From the NCBI RefSeq assembly GCF_019097595.1, contig NC_080731.1, positions 14,916,071 through 14,980,070 on the forward strand: a stretch of DNA of 64,000 nt, in the 5' to 3' direction. A program made the translations under genes and the position numbers. The notes under the pieces were generated by a model. That model was not told where the DNA came from. It worked only from the letters and a program-made list of their open reading frames with translations, and ran no database searches. The stretch is from Hemibagrus wyckioides. Lineage: Eukaryota; Chordata; Actinopteri; Siluriformes; Bagridae. Positions 10,524 to 23,252 of this stretch are shown in pieces; position 1 is the first letter of the stretch; every line of letters begins with the position of its first letter.

Positions 10524-11330
10524 ATATTTCCTAAAACAAATGAAAAACAGCACTTATCAAATTCTGCTACTGTATGTTGACCTTTGTGTCTGGGGTACTT
10601 TGCCAGTAGGCTATTAAAGGTAAGGTCAGGGATTCACAAGTAAGAGCATGTGTCATTTTGTGAAGGTTCTTATATTCCAGCAGAATTCCAAATCTTTTGG
10701 GTCCATTCCAGAACAGCATTTGAAAATTATCCTAATAGCAAAATGGCAGTTTTGTAACATATTACACTGAAAAGAGTTCTTTAATGAAGATAAAACATGC
10801 TCTTTAACAATCCTTTTCAGTGTATATTCAGTAATATTTGTCCATTACCTGGTTTTGTTATATATTTAATTTCATTTTATATTAAATATAGACTTTTTGT
10901 CCATAATTTTGTTCATTATTAATAAAATTAGCTAAAGTATTTATATGTCCTAAGAAGTCTAAAAACTGCATAATTGAAAAATATTCACATACACACACCC
11001 TTTCTTTTAGCCAAATTAGGACTAGTATTTAATTTCCAAAAACTCACATTACATATACAAGGTACAGTTGTTTTACTTGTCAGACACTAAATATCTGTGA
11101 CTTTTGAATGTCTCGGATAAAATGGTAGATCAGATCAGTCCTGCAGCCATGATGGCAACTTGCACGTAAAGCTTTGAGATGTTGTTAGAAGGCAAAAAGA
11201 TGAAGGAGGTTATTGAATCACCAGCAAAGCATTGAACCATTTTAGAAGCAATGTGAGTCACCACCATGATCTGTAGAGTGGCCAGAGGAACCCACTTCTA
11301 AAGAATATATATATGTATATACACACACAC
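10524..11330. other. AT-rich intergenic DNA, nothing recognised
   Basis: No frame or repeat family could be supported. Confidence 0.5.
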
Positions 11331-11336
11331 ACTACT

Positions 11337-12515
11337 CACATTGGGCTTTCGGGTGAAATTTCAGGATGCACCTAAAATGCACTATAACCTTTACAGGTGA
11401 AATTAATTTGACCTCTACACTTTTGAATGCACATCTCCAACTCCAATACTTTTTGCATAACTTGCTGTTCTCTAACAAGGTGCTTAACGGCAAAATTCAC
11501 AACTGGTGTTTGATCCATGAATCAACCAATACATTTTCTGGTTCAATTAGAATTGGTATTTAAACAGTCCTCTTCATCATGCTGTTCACATTTTGACATC
11601 ATGAGACCAAGACAACACCTAACAATTGATCAACAGTACCTCATCATTGCGAGGCTTCAAACAGGATGTTCTCAGAGGGAAGTGGCCACTGAGCTTAGAG
11701 TGTCACAGAGTGTCATCACCAGGTTGCGACAGAGTTACAGAGAGACTGGAAGAGTCACAGAAAGGCATAGAAGTGGACGTCCTTTGGCCACATCCCACGT
11801 TGATGACCGCTTCATTGTGAACAGTGCCCTGCGGAACCGGATGATGAATGCCACTCAACTCCAGGCACATTTAAGAAAGGTGAGAGGCACCCAAGTGTCA
11901 CGTCAGACCATTTGAAACCATTTACATCAGCGTGGTCTGCGTGCTAGATGACCTGCAAGGGTACCTGACCACACCACCAGGCACAGGTGTCGGGCCAAGG
12001 AGCATTTACGCTGGATGAGGGACCAGTGGGCCTCAGTGCTGTTCTCTGATGAAAGTCGATTCACTTTGAGCAGAAATGATGGCCGCCAACAATGTTGGAG
12101 ACGTCAAGGAGAGCGCTATGCCTCAGCCACTGTTGTGGTGGTGTTACAGTCTGGGCAAGTGTGTCTACTCAATACAGAACTGCCCTACATCTTGTGAATT
12201 GTACAGTGACAAGCCAATACTACCTGAATAACATCATTAATCCAGTCATTGTGCCCCTGCATGAACAACACAGGCCTAATTTTATCTTCATGGACGACAA
12301 TGCTCCAGCTCATCGATGTCGCAGAAATAACGTGGTTGCCTCCTCCGTTATTTCTGACTGGTGTAACTCACTTTGCTTCTGTCTCCTGCTATCTTGATCC
12401 AGGTGTGCAGTTCCATGTTCTCCGGATCTCTTTTGATCAGGCACACCGTCAGCTTTTCTCATGGATTTAAAAAAAAAATGAAAATATGTGACAGTCTCTT
12501 TGACATTTCGGAAAT
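11337..12515 (+). mobile_element. Inactive Tc1-like transposon with broken transposase
   Basis: A transposase frame opens at 11601 (MRPRQHLTIDQQYLIIARLQ) with a helix-turn-helix region (SQREVATELRVSQSVITRLR). It is broken by a stop at about 11913 and by later stops and frameshifts. The first catalytic Asp is visible in VLFSDESRFT (12030s) and the second in FIFMDDNAPAHR (12280s). The expected Glu region near 12400 has decayed. The 5' noncoding stretch (GGGCTTTCGGGTGAAATTTC at 11343) is a familiar fish repeat. Element borders are approximate. Confidence 0.75.
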
Positions 12516-12969
12516 ATCATTTTTATTTTGGTAGACCAATAAACCATTCTATCTTTCCTGCTGCTCACTGTGCGCTAAATAATAATCACCAACCAATGAG
12601 AGTAATTGTAAACTTAAGAAAGCTGACTGGTCAAAAACATATGTTGAGGACCAATATCTAAAAGTTACCTCTAAGTGTATTTGCATAAACCCACTCAGAC
12701 TTGCTCGCTGTGTTTCACTCACTCGTTCACACAAGCGTGCGCGCGCACATACACACACGCTGTCCGGTCGCCAGGCACAAGTTAAGGATCGATTAAAATA
12801 AATACTGCAAACGCAAAACACGAAAATCGGACATTTTCCGGAGCAGGATCCGGCAGGATCCAGCTCAAATTAAGCAATGCTTTAGCCTTTATCTAGAATA
12901 GTGGATCAGTGAGGGTGGGTCGCGAGATGATTTCCAGAAATCAAGTAAACTTTTTAAACTATTAGAAAT
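12516..12969. other. Intergenic DNA with a short CA/CG-rich patch
   Basis: No gene is seen. A GCGTGCGCGCGCACATACAC patch lies near 12737. Confidence 0.5.
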
Positions 12970-12979
12970 AGCATGTTTT
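12970..12979 (+). repeat. Left target-site duplication of the full-length L1
   Basis: AGCATGTTTT here is repeated exactly at 19378-19387, directly after the poly(A) tail of the L1. Confidence 0.8.
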
Positions 12980-13110
12980 GGGGGGCGGAGCGATGCAGGT
13001 TACCGAGTAGCGGTGTTTGAGTTAGGCTCCGGCTTAATTGTTGAAAATTATCCTGATTTAAGTTGTGTGACAGCCATTGTTTTCATAAACGTGAGCTATA
13101 GTGTTTTTTC

Positions 13111-13992
13111 ATGTCACTGGAAAACTTTTGGGGACCATCTTTAGTGAAAATGCTGGCTAAAAGTACGAAAAAACCCGCGGAGAAGAAAGATGGCACGACT
13201 CCCCACGAGGCTGAACCGAGCAGTGATCAAACTACCCTACTTACACACGTCGCTACAGATCTAAGTCCTGAAACTAGTAGGGTAGTGGAATTGCTGACGG
13301 CTAATATCGCAAGAATGATTGATTCAAAACTAGAGCTGATACTGGAGAAGATACAGGATGTTTCCAAAGAAGTGCAGCGCACTAATAGAGTTGAAGAAGC
13401 GGAGCAGCGAATCTTAGTTCTTGAAAACACGTCTACTGGGACTGAGAGTCGGGTTGTGCAAATGGAAAAGATGATTGCTTCCTTAACTGAGTGGCTGGAT
13501 GATCAAGAAAACAGAGGGCGACGTCGTAATTTGAGGATTATCGGTCTTCCGGAGAGGACGGAGGGTCAGGTGGCGGTTGACTTCATGGAAAAATAGATTC
13601 CCGACATACTCCACCTGGAGACGAAAAGCGGGCGAGTGAAGCTAGAACGAGCACATAGGATTGGTGCCCCAGGGACCGAGAGGTACACCCAGCCTATGAT
13701 CGTTCGATTTCACAACTTCGCAGATCATCAGCGAGCGATGGATGCAGCAAGGAAGCTAAAAGACGTACTTTTCAAGGGGAAGAGAATCCACTTCTTTCAG
13801 GATTTTTCTGCGGAGACACAAAGGAAACGCCGCAGATTTGACAACGCTCGGAAAAGACTTCAGGATATGGGACTTCGCTACTCCATAACTTACCCTGCCG
13901 TTCTGAGGATAACAACTGATAACTCTGTTAAGGTATTTAACAGTCCAGAAAAAGCTATGGCATTTATTGACTCTGCGCTGCCCGACTATTGA
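13111..13992 (+). pseudogene. L1 ORF1 protein (Transposase_22/L1 ORF1p-like), one internal stop
   Basis: One frame covers 294 codons with a single in-frame TAG at 13594-13596. The N-terminal part is a coiled coil (residues ~55-130; EEAEQRILVLENTSTG). It is followed by the RRM-like segment (ENRGRRRNLRIIGLPE) and the C-terminal domain (LERAHRIGAPG, then MIVRFHNFADHQRAMDAARK). In L1 elements this RNA-binding chaperone trimerises and coats the element RNA. Apart from the one stop the frame is intact, so decay here is slight. The start at 13111 or a few codons later cannot be decided. Confidence 0.85.
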
Positions 13993-14339
13993 TGCGAATG
14001 ATGTGTCAGTGGCTTGAACACTGTGACTGAGCTCATGTTTTGTTTTTGTTTTTTTGCCAGAATGTTAATGACTTTTTTGCTTAGGTGAAATACAGTTATA
14101 TTAATGGGCTGTTTTGATTTGGGACTATTTGAAGGCCAGAGCGGGAACAACATTCCTGCATACACAGTCAGGTGTAGGGTCTTTGATACCTCTGATGGTT
14201 ACTCCCCTATCTCTTTTTCTTATTTTCTTTTTACTTTGGTTTGGGTTTGTTTGCAGGGTTTTTTTTACTGGGCTTTCTTATGTCACGTATATTTGTGTTT
14301 GACTGTTTACAGTCTTGTACATAGTTGGGTTTTGATGAA

Positions 14340-14479
14340 GACCACAGAAGTTTTTACTAAGGTGCTTTTATTTTTGCATCTGGGATATCAACATGAAATG
14401 TTTCTACAGACCACAGAAGTTCCTATTAAAATGTTGTTATCTGTGCAGTTGAGATACCAACATCAAATGTTTCTGCAGC
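14340..14479 (+). repeat. Two-copy ~70-bp tandem duplication between L1 ORF1 and ORF2
   Basis: GACCACAGAAGTT...AAATGTTTCT(A/G)CA occurs twice in succession (about 14340-14409 and 14410-14479), diverged from each other, ending one base before the ORF2 start codon. Confidence 0.75.
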
Positions 14480-14480
14480 A

Positions 14481-17400
14481 ATGGGCCAAACAACTTTAAA
14501 AATCTGTTCATGGAATATACGGGGCATGCATCATCCAACCAAGAGGAAAAAGTTATTTCTTTTTTGAAGAATAAAAAGGTGGATATAGCTCTGCTTCAAG
14601 AGACTCATATGAAAGATGCAGAGCATTTGAAACTCCAGAGGGACTGGGTGGGCCAGGTATTTTTTGCATCTTTCGCTTCAAATAGTATGGGTGTGTGTAT
14701 TTTCATTAACAAAAAATTACCTTTTACATTGGACACGTGTATTAAGGACAAGGGGGGGAGATATGTTCTGATAAAAGGTTTACTCTTTGTTGAATATATT
14801 TCGCTTATGAATGTGTATATGCCTCCGAACCATCCTCCTGACTTTGTCTAAGGCATTTGGTCAATTGGCTGAGTTTGCCTGTACACAATCCGTAGTGGGG
14901 GGTGATCTGAATTGCCTAATGGACCCCCTTGTGGATAAATCCCCTGCAGGTGGGATTTTTCCCTCTAAGTGAGCTAGGCTGGTAGCAAAGATTTGTGCTG
15001 ATCTGGGATATATTGACGTTTGGAGAATGCTTAATTATGGTGTTAAAGGGTTTACTTATTTTTCAGGGTTTCATAAGACTAGCTCAAGGATCGATTATTT
15101 CTTTACCCCTAAAGCTTTGTTATCTTCGGTTGTTTCATGTGAGATTGGTAACATTGCTATTTCAGATCATGCACCATTGTTCATGGAAATTTTACATGGT
15201 GATAAAGTGCCTCAATTTGGCAGATGGAGGTTTCACCCTTACTTATTGAAAGACCCTAACTTTGTTTCATATTTCAATTCAGAATTTTAATTTTTTTACA
15301 TAATTAATAATACATTAGGGGTTCCCCTCTCAATATTATGGGAAACCTGTAAAGCTTTTTCCCGCGGCCTTATTATTGTATATGAGAGTAAGAAGAAACG
15401 AGAAGACTTAGAAAAACAGCGGGTGCTGGAGTTGCAGCTGTCTGAGGATGAGGGGGGCTATATGCGAGATTCATCTGATGCCAATCTCAATATTACTTTG
15501 GCTGCAAGAGCGGCACTTAATTCCTTTTTTACACAGAAGGCACGTCAGAATATCTGGTTTGTCAAACAAAAGTTGTATGAGTTTGGCAACAAACCAAGTA
15601 AATATTTGGCCTCCCTTGTGAAAAAGAAGGCTGACTCACAAAATATTTCATGTATTAAAGATTTTTCTGGCCAGAAAATATTTGATAATAAAAGCATTAA
15701 TCTCACATTTAAAAGATTCTATGCTGACTTGTATGCTACTGAGAAAATAGTTAATAGGGCTGGACTGATTGAAACATTTTTCTCAAAAATAAATTTACCA
15801 AAAATTAGTGATGTACAAAGAAAGGAGTTAAATCAGCCTATAGATAAAGAGGAGCTTTTGGAGGCCTTGCAAATGACACAATCAGGGAAAACGCCAGGAC
15901 CTGATGGTTTCAGTGTAGAGTTTTATAAAGAATGTCACCCTTTGGTGTTGGGACCGTTGCTCCGGATGTTACATTTCTCTTTTGAACAGAACTCTCTACC
16001 CATATCTCTTAGAGAGGCTAATATCAGCCTTATACTTAAAAAAGGGAAACCAGAGGATGAGTGTTCTTCATATAGGCCTATTAGCCTTCTAAACACAGAT
16101 TTTAAATTGCTGTCTAAGGCCTTAGCTCTGAGATTGGAGAAGATATTGCCAAGTATTATAAAGGCTGACCAAACTGGGTTTATTCACGGACGCTACTTAA
16201 ATGATGATGTAAGAAGATTGCTTAATATCATACAGTTGTCACAGTATCACAACTTAAATAGCATGGTTATTTGTTTAGATGCTGAAAAAGCATTTGATTT
16301 GTTTCTGTTTCATACACTGAAGTTGTTCTAGGTAGGGGACGTTTTTATCCAATGGGTCAAAATAATGTATGATAACCCAGTAGCAGCAGTTATCACAAAT
16401 GGCAGGCATTCAGAGAATTTTAACCTTGAGAGGGGCACTAGACAGGGTTGTCTGTTGTCACTCCTGCTTTTTGCTATGGTTATTGAACCTCTAGCTGAGG
16501 CAGTGAGGTGTAATCCGAATATTTCTGTTTTTTTGGTTAATGGTAAGCAACATAAAATAGCTTTATATGCGGATGACATCCTTTTGTTTGTTACTCAACC
16601 GAAGGAATCTATTCCAGTGATTATGGATGTTATTGAACAGTTTAGTAAAGTTTCGGGTTATAAAATTAATTTTTCTAAGTCAGAGATTATGCCTTTGGGA
16701 AAGCAAAGGTCTTTCACTACTACAGCTTCGTTTCCTTTTAAATGGGCCAGGAGGGGTTTCACCTATCTTGGTATATTTGTCACTCCACTGTTAAAGCAAA
16801 TGTATAAGACAAATTTTGACCCACTCCTTCGACGGGTACAGGAGGATTTGGATAGATGGTCTCCCCTGCCATTGTCTGTTAGGCAGGATAGGTTTGTTCA
16901 AGATGATAGTGCTGCCGCATTTCTTGTATTTATTCCAAATGATTCCAATTCTCCTAAACTCAGCAACAATTAAACTGTTTCATTTATTTTATTTGGAACC
17001 GGAAGAAACCAAGATTAAAACTAGCTAAGATGCAACTCCCTGGGAATAAAGGAGGGCTGGCAGCTCCGGACATTAAGCTGTATCAACTAGCCTCCCAGTT
17101 TTGTTATATTTTTGAATGGGTGAAAAATTATCCTGACTCAGTTTGGTTGGATATTGAATCACAGCTTGGTTGATGGTTCTTCAGTCTCACTGGCTTGTCT
17201 TCCATTTGCTTTGGGTGGGGAAAAAATACCCGGTGTAGGGCAGAACAAGATTGTCCGTAAATACTTTACGAGTGTGGAAATTAATCAAGAGCTGGGAGGG
17301 TAAGGCCAAAATCTTGTCATCTATCACTCCAATACAAGGAAATCCTGATCTTCAGCCTGGGATAACGGTTTTATGTTGTGGAGAGATGCTGGTATAACCA

Positions 17401-18261
17401 CTATAAAAGATCTGTTCGAAGGAGAGGTGTTATCATTTGAACAGTTAAGGGGTAAGTTTAAATTACCCCAAAATAACTTTTTCAGATATTTACAAATTAG
17501 GAGTTTTGTGCAGAAGCATGTTGGTCCTGGATTTTCCTGTTGTCCCACTCCAACAGAACAGCTCCTGAATAATAGTTCAAGGAGGTCATTAATTAGAAGA
17601 AGCTATGAAGCTCTCCTACAAGGAGCAAAAGCTAATACCGAAGCAATTCAGTCTATTTGGGAACAAGACTTGGGGCTCTCAATTGATGTGGATAGTTGGA
17701 CCCAAATTTGGCAGTATGTTGGCAACATTTCAATCTGCAACAGGACTAAAGAGTTACAGTACAAATACTTACATCGTCTCCAATTTACTCCATTGCGCAG
17801 ACATAAATTTAACCCAAATAATTCTCCGCTGTGTTTGAAATGTAAGATAGAGAAGGGTGACTTTGTTCATTGCACATGGAAATGTATACACATTGATTGC
17901 TTACTGGGTAGAAATTCATAGGAGATTGAATTTAATATTTAATACAGAATGTGACTTCAATCCACTTTATTTTTTGCTGGGTACTGTTGATAACAATATA
18001 AAAAGTGCCTCAAACAAAAAGTTGTTTAATCTACTTACTTATGCTGCCCGTAAGAGTATTCTCCTTAAATGGATTTCTGATAAACCACCAACAGTCTCAG
18101 AGTGGCATGAAGTGATATTTGATTTTCTCTCACTGGAATATATTACTTATTGGTCAAAAGGGAAAATAGGTATGTTTTATCAGATATGGACTCCTTTTTT
18201 TGGATATATAAGTTCCAGGATTTCACACATTTTTTTTGCGAATCTTGGTAGGTCAGCATGA
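14481..18261 (+). pseudogene. L1 ORF2: endonuclease-reverse transcriptase, broken by frameshifts
   Basis: The ATG at 14481 opens MGQTTLKICSWNIRG, the start of the apurinic-like endonuclease domain. After a frameshift it continues with KVDIALLQETH (14570s) and further decayed endonuclease sequence to about 15290 (ISDHAPLFMEI). The reverse transcriptase lies at 15423-16973: GKTPGPDGFSVEFYKE, SYRPISLLNTDFKLLSK, LDAEKAFD, GTRQGCLLS and the catalytic YADD at 16566-16577. A C-terminal segment follows to 18261. At least four frame changes or stops separate the pieces (for example at about 14550, 14850, 15290, 16331 and 16973). Confidence 0.85.
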
Positions 18262-18367
18262 ACCTTAGCCTGTAGTTGTGGCTGTATATTTTATTTTTGT
18301 ATCTGTGGCCCTAAGTTGTGGTGTGCTTGATTTGTGATCTGTGGTCATTGTTCTATTGTATTGTTAT

Positions 18368-19351
18368 TAGGGATGCCACAATACTCAATATAATATTGAA
18401 CCGTTCGGTACGACCTCCACGGTTCAATATGCATATGCGAACCGCGGTTTTTCGTTTTTTTCTTGAAAACAATAATAACCATGTGTTTAAAAAAAAAAAA
18501 ATTTCCTTCATGCGCTCTATTACTCTATGTCCCTCCTGTGTGTGTTTGCCTGCACGGTATGTCTACGTGCTGAGACAGATACACCTCCCCGCGAGTAAAT
18601 CAGTGAGCAATAAAGTTAGGGGCGGTGACCATGCTTGTGATGCTGGTGTCAGGTTTCACTCTAACCCTGGAGAGCGGTGAAGCAAGACACAAACACGTGG
18701 AAGCAGCTTCATGATTCAGATCTGTGGTGTGGGGACATTTGTTGTTGACCATGATGCTGATGAGACAAAAACGGTAAACAAAAAATGACTGTGTTTAAGC
18801 ACTGTTACACACGTTAGATACTGACATGGAAATACTTCCAACATGACCACACATCTACAGCTCCATCACCCAGAGATATCACTGTGTGGAAGCGGGAGCC
18901 TTTTTTTCCGACCTCTACGAAAAAACGCGCAAAAAATTTGAAAATGCTTTGGTTAAAGCACAAAGCCTTGCTCTAATAACAGATAGCTGGAGCTCGGGGG
19001 TAACAGAGAGTTATCTCACTGTGACTGGTCATTACAGAGCGGATTGGGAAATAAAGAGTGCCGTCCAAACCCGTCTCCTGTAATAAAGTCATACAAGCGC
19101 TAATTTTTATACCTCACTATTTTCAGTACACTTTCATTGTGTTAGTTGATTTTTGCATTTAAGTAAAATAAAGAGAATTGCAACTAAAACCAGTTTTTTT
19201 CTTCTTAACATACTTACTGTTCCTGTCATCTAAACAAAGAATAATGGAAAAAAACCTTTAATTTGCCAAGCTATCTGAACCGAGCCGAAAACCGTGGGTA
19301 AAAACCACGGTAGGTATTGAACCGTGGGTTAACTGTATTGTTGCATCCCTA
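18368..19351 (+). mobile_element. Non-autonomous hAT element nested in the L1
   Basis: Ends are TAGGGATGCC at the left and TTGCATCCCTA at the right, imperfect inverted repeats of hAT type. The flanking 8-bp duplications are ATTGTTAT (18360-18367) and ATTGTTGT (19352-19359), differing at one base. Inside, a short frame at 18886-19083 (YEKTRKKFENALVKAQSLAL, then TDSWSSGVTESYLTVTGHY) is a remnant of a ZBED/hAT transposase; most of the protein has been deleted. Confidence 0.88.
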
Positions 19352-19377
19352 ATTGTTGTTAAAAAAAAAAAAGAAAA

Positions 19378-19387
19378 AGCATGTTTT
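19378..19387 (+). repeat. Right target-site duplication of the full-length L1
   Basis: AGCATGTTTT, an exact copy of 12970-12979. Confidence 0.8.
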
Positions 19388-19640
19388 ATCCGTAACTAAC
19401 AAAAGATAAAAAAGTTAATTGTTACATTAAAAAAAACACGCAAATTAAAAAGCCATCAGCCTTACGATTTTCTTTCCGTTCAATCGCGACACCTGCGGTG
19501 ATTACGACAGATTAACGATACAGCAATAGTGTCAGTTGCATCAGCTCAATTTACAGCACTATGTTAAACATTCCGACATGTGCACATAGGTATTTTTTTC
19601 GCTTTAGGCTTAGGATATTATTGGGCTAAAAGTGAGCTAA
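19388..19640. other. Intergenic DNA between two L1 copies
   Basis: Nothing coding or repetitive could be recognised. Confidence 0.4.
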
Positions 19641-20740
19641 AAAGTTTGGGAACCCCTGCACTAGGAGACACATTTGACTGAACTAGAGCATTTGAAGCTA
19701 AACAGGTCTGAGTGGGACAAGTTTTCCACGCTTCCTTTAGTAGGACCGAAGGATTGAAATTGAAATCCAAAGTGACAAAACTGGGATGTATATAATGGTT
19801 AAGGGCACCTTGTGTGGAGAACGTTTCCTGTTTGAATGTCTATGCCTCTTCCCCAGTCGTTTTTCACAGCTATCTTCTCCAAATTTTCTGACTGGCTTTT
19901 GCATCCTCAGTAATCACAGGTGACTTAGTGTTTAGATAAGATAAATCACACATAATGGCCCGTTCAAACTTGGTAAAATGTTGCTAAAATATAATGAAAT
20001 TACAAAAATTCAAATTGGCATTTTAAAGTATGGACAGCTTTACATCCCAACAATAGAGAATACACGTTTCTTTTTTCATAAGCCTTCTCCAAGATAGATA
20101 ACCTCTTTACATCTAGTCACTCCCTCTGTGACTATGGAGTGTGAAAAATGTTGTCTTGCACTATTGGCAACATAGTACTTTCAGATCATGCTTCAAAGAT
20201 TCTTGAATTGATTAGTAGGAGAAGCAACAGCTAAAATACTGGCAATTCAGTCATTATTTGGTCAAAGCTCCCTACTTAAAGAATTATTTTTCAGAACAAT
20301 TTAGAATGTTTTTAAAAGGTAATGATAAAACAGATGTGTCTGCAGGTCTCCTCTGGGATACAGCTTATACCTGTGGCGGTGTTATATCACATGTAGCTAA
20401 AAAGAAAAGAAAAAAGGAAAGTCCAGACAAAATTTGAAATAGAACTGAATAAACTAGTAAAAGAACATAATGCCCAACTGAAATTTTGCAGACTTGAAAT
20501 ACTACTGTTACAGTGATTCTGCTGAGTAATGCAGAGAAATCCCTCATGTATTCCAAAAAGAGCCTTTATGAATTTGGCAACAACAAACCAAGCAGGTATT
20601 TGATAAATTTGTTGAAGAATAGAACAGATTCACAGACCCTTCCATTTGTGAAAAACCCATCTGGCCAGAAAGTATGTAATAATAAAGAGATTAATACAAT
20701 TTTCCAGTTGTTTTATGAGAAGCTGTACAAATTGGATGTA

Positions 20741-22149
20741 CAGTGAGGGAAAAAATTATTTGATCCCCTGTTGATTTTGTACATTTGCCCATTGACAAAG
20801 AAATGATCAGTCTGTAATTTTAATGGTAGGTGTATTTGAAAAGTGAGAGACAGAATAACAACAAAAAAATCCAGAAAAACGCATTTCAGAAAAGTTCTAC
20901 ATTGATTTGCATTTTAGTGAGTGAAATAAATATTTGATCCCCTATCAATCAGAGAGATTTCTGGCTCCCAGGTGTCTTTTATACAGGTAAGGAGCTGAGA
21001 TTACAGTAGGAGCACTCTCGGGGAGTGCTCTTAATCTCAGCTCATTAACTGTATGAAAGACACCTGTCCACAGAAGGAAGCAATCAATCAGATTCCAAAC
21101 TCTCCATCATGGCCAAGACCAAAGAGCTGTACATGGATGTCAGGGACAAGATTGTAGACCTACACAAGGCTGGAATGAGCTACAAGACCATCGCCAAGCA
21201 GCTTGATGAGAAGGTGACAACAGTTGGTGTGATTATTCCCAAATGGAAGAAACACAAAAGGACTGTCAATCTTCCTCGGTCTGGGGCTCCATGCAAGATC
21301 TCACCTCATGGAGTTTCACTGATCATGAGAACAGCAAGGAATCAGCCCAGAATTACACTGGAGGATTTTGTCAATGATCTCAAGGCAGCTGGGACCATAG
21401 TCACCAAGAAAACAATTGGTAACACACTACGCCGTGAAAGACTGAAATCCAGTAGCACCCCCAAGGTCCCCCTGCTAATGAAAGCACATGTACAGGCTCA
21501 TCTGAAGTTAGCCAGTGAACATCTGAATAATTCAGAGGAGAACTGGGTGAAAGTGTTGTGGTCAAATGAGACCAAAATTCAGCTCTTTGGCATCAACTCA
21601 ACTCGCTGTGTTTGGAGGAGGAGGAATGCTGCCTATGACTCCAAGAAGACCATCCCCACCGTCAAACGTGGAGGTGGAAACATTATGCTTTGGGGGGTGT
21701 TTTTCTGCTAAGGGGACAGGACAACCGCACCGCATCAAAGGGACGATGGACGGAGCCATGTACCGTCAAATCTTGAGTGAGAACCTCCTTCCCTCAGCCA
21801 GGGCATTGAAAATTGGTCGTGGATACAAAGAGGAGTGGGCCCAAATTCCTTGAGATGTGTGCAAACCTGGTGGCCAAGTACAAGAAATGTCTGACATCTG
21901 TGATTGGCAACAAGGGTTTGTCACCAAGTACTAAGTCATGTTTTGCAAAGGGGTCAAATACTTATTTCACTCAATAAAATGCAAATCAATGTATAACTTT
22001 TTTGAAATGTGTTTTTCTGGATATTTTGTTGTTATTCTGTCTCTCACTGTTCAGATAAACCTACCATTAAAATTACAGACTGATCATTTCTTTGTCAGTG
22101 GGCAAACGTACACAATCAGCAGGGGATCAAGTAATTTTTTCCCTCACTG
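20741..22149 (+). mobile_element. Tc1-like transposon nested in the second L1
   Basis: Inverted repeats start CAGTGAGGGAAAAAATTATT on the left and read inward CAGTGAGGGAAAAAATTACT on the right. The left flank is TA (20739-20740); the matching right base pair is now CA. L1 coding sequence is colinear on both sides. Confidence 0.88.
21109..21855 (+). pseudogene. Tc1-like transposase, inactive
   Basis: The frame [20 protein letters not shown] runs 200 codons with a recognisable helix-turn-helix ([20 protein letters not shown]). It stops at 21709-21711 after [15 protein letters not shown]; a frame change continues to [16 protein letters not shown]. The motif normally read as LWSDET is LWSNET here, so the first catalytic Asp is Asn. 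Sequence between KIGRG and YKEEW, which should hold the second Asp and the Glu, is deleted. Confidence 0.85.
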
Positions 22150-22514
22150 CAGATACCTCATCTGAGTCTGATAAGAAGTGCCTCCTGAATGGCCTTAATT
22201 TGCCTAGAATATCAAATGAAAAAAGAGAGATGCTTAATAAGCCTATAACTGAAGAAGAATATAATCTATTGTTAAAACCTAATGTAACAATAAGGCTCCT
22301 GCACCCGATGGGCTCATCATGGGTTCCTCTTCTACTTAGAATGCTGTCTCAATCTTTCAATTCAGGCAGTTTGCCACAATGTCAAAGACATTAAAAAAAA
22401 CAGCCAGCAGAAGAATGCACATCCTACCAGCCAATCTCACTATTGAATGTAGACAGAAAGATAATATTCAAAGTTTTGTCCAGCAATACTTCCAGATATT
22501 ATTTCCACTGACCA

Positions 22515-22531
22515 GACCAGATTTATTTAAG
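22515..22531 (+). repeat. Left 17-bp target-site duplication of the RTE copy
   Basis: GACCAGATTTATTTAAG recurs exactly at 23115-23131. Confidence 0.9.
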
Positions 22532-23114
22532 TACTTGGGGTCAACAGTCCAGAGTAATGGAGAGTGTGGGAAAGAGGTAAAGAAGCGAGTGCAGGCAGGT
22601 TGGAAAGGGTGGAGAAAGGTGTCGGGAGTTCTGTGTGATAGAAAAATTTCAGCAAGAATCAAGGGGAAGGTGTACAAGACAGTGGCGAGACCGGCCATGC
22701 TGTATGGTTTGGAGACAGTGTCACTGAGACAAAGACAGGAGTCAGAGCTGGAGGTAGCAGAGCTGAAGATGTTGAGGTTCTCTTTGGGAGTGACAAGGTT
22801 GGACAGGATTAGGAACGAGTACATCAGAGGGACAGCTCATGTTGGATGTTTGGGGGACAAAGTTAGGGAGGACAGATTAAGATGGTTTGGACATGTCCAG
22901 AGGAGGGAGAGTGAGTATATTGGTAGGAGAATGTTGGACATGGAGCTGCCAGGAAGGAGGCAAAGAGGGAGGCCAAAGAGGAGGTATATGGATGTAATGA
23001 ATGAGGATATTGAAGCTAGTGGGTGCAAGTGTTGAGGATGCAGAAGATAGAAATAGGTGGAGAGAGATGATTCGCTGTGGCCACCCCTGAAGGGAAAAGC
23101 TGAAAGAAGAAGAA
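22532..23114 (+). mobile_element. 5'-truncated RTE-type LINE retrocopy
   Basis: A 583-bp insertion encodes the C-terminal end of an RTE-type reverse transcriptase (KVYKTVARPAMLYGLETV, then REDRLRWFGHVQRRES and GRRQRGRPKRRYMDVMNED). It ends with a GAA-rich tail (GAAAGAAGAAGAA) typical of RTE 3' ends. The frame is open to a stop at 23033-23035. Exact 17-bp duplications flank it (22515-22531 and 23115-23131). It is inserted in L1 coding sequence and is a dead-on-arrival truncated copy. Confidence 0.88.
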
Positions 23115-23144
23115 GACCAGATTTATTTAAGGCCACAATTACTG

Positions 23145-23147
<3 letters not shown>

Positions 23148-23213
<66 letters not shown>

Positions 23214-23252
23214 TAATATATATAAATTAATAATAATATATATATATCTTCT
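23148..23252. repeat. (TA)n-rich microsatellite
   Basis: A long TA tract with TAA interruptions after about 23207, lying within the decayed L1. Confidence 0.95.

Larger units (their letters stand above)
12980..19377 (+). mobile_element. Full-length L1-type LINE, carrying a nested hAT
   Basis: The element starts GGGGGGCGGAGCGATGCAGG, has ORF1 and ORF2 in L1 order, and ends in a poly(A) tract just before 19378. It is bounded by the 10-bp duplication AGCATGTTTT (12970-12979 and 19378-19387), the signature of target-primed reverse transcription. A hAT element (18368-19351) is inserted in its 3' untranslated region. Without the hAT the L1 is about 5.4 kb, a normal fish L1 length. Both reading frames are broken, so it is now immobile. 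Confidence 0.85.
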
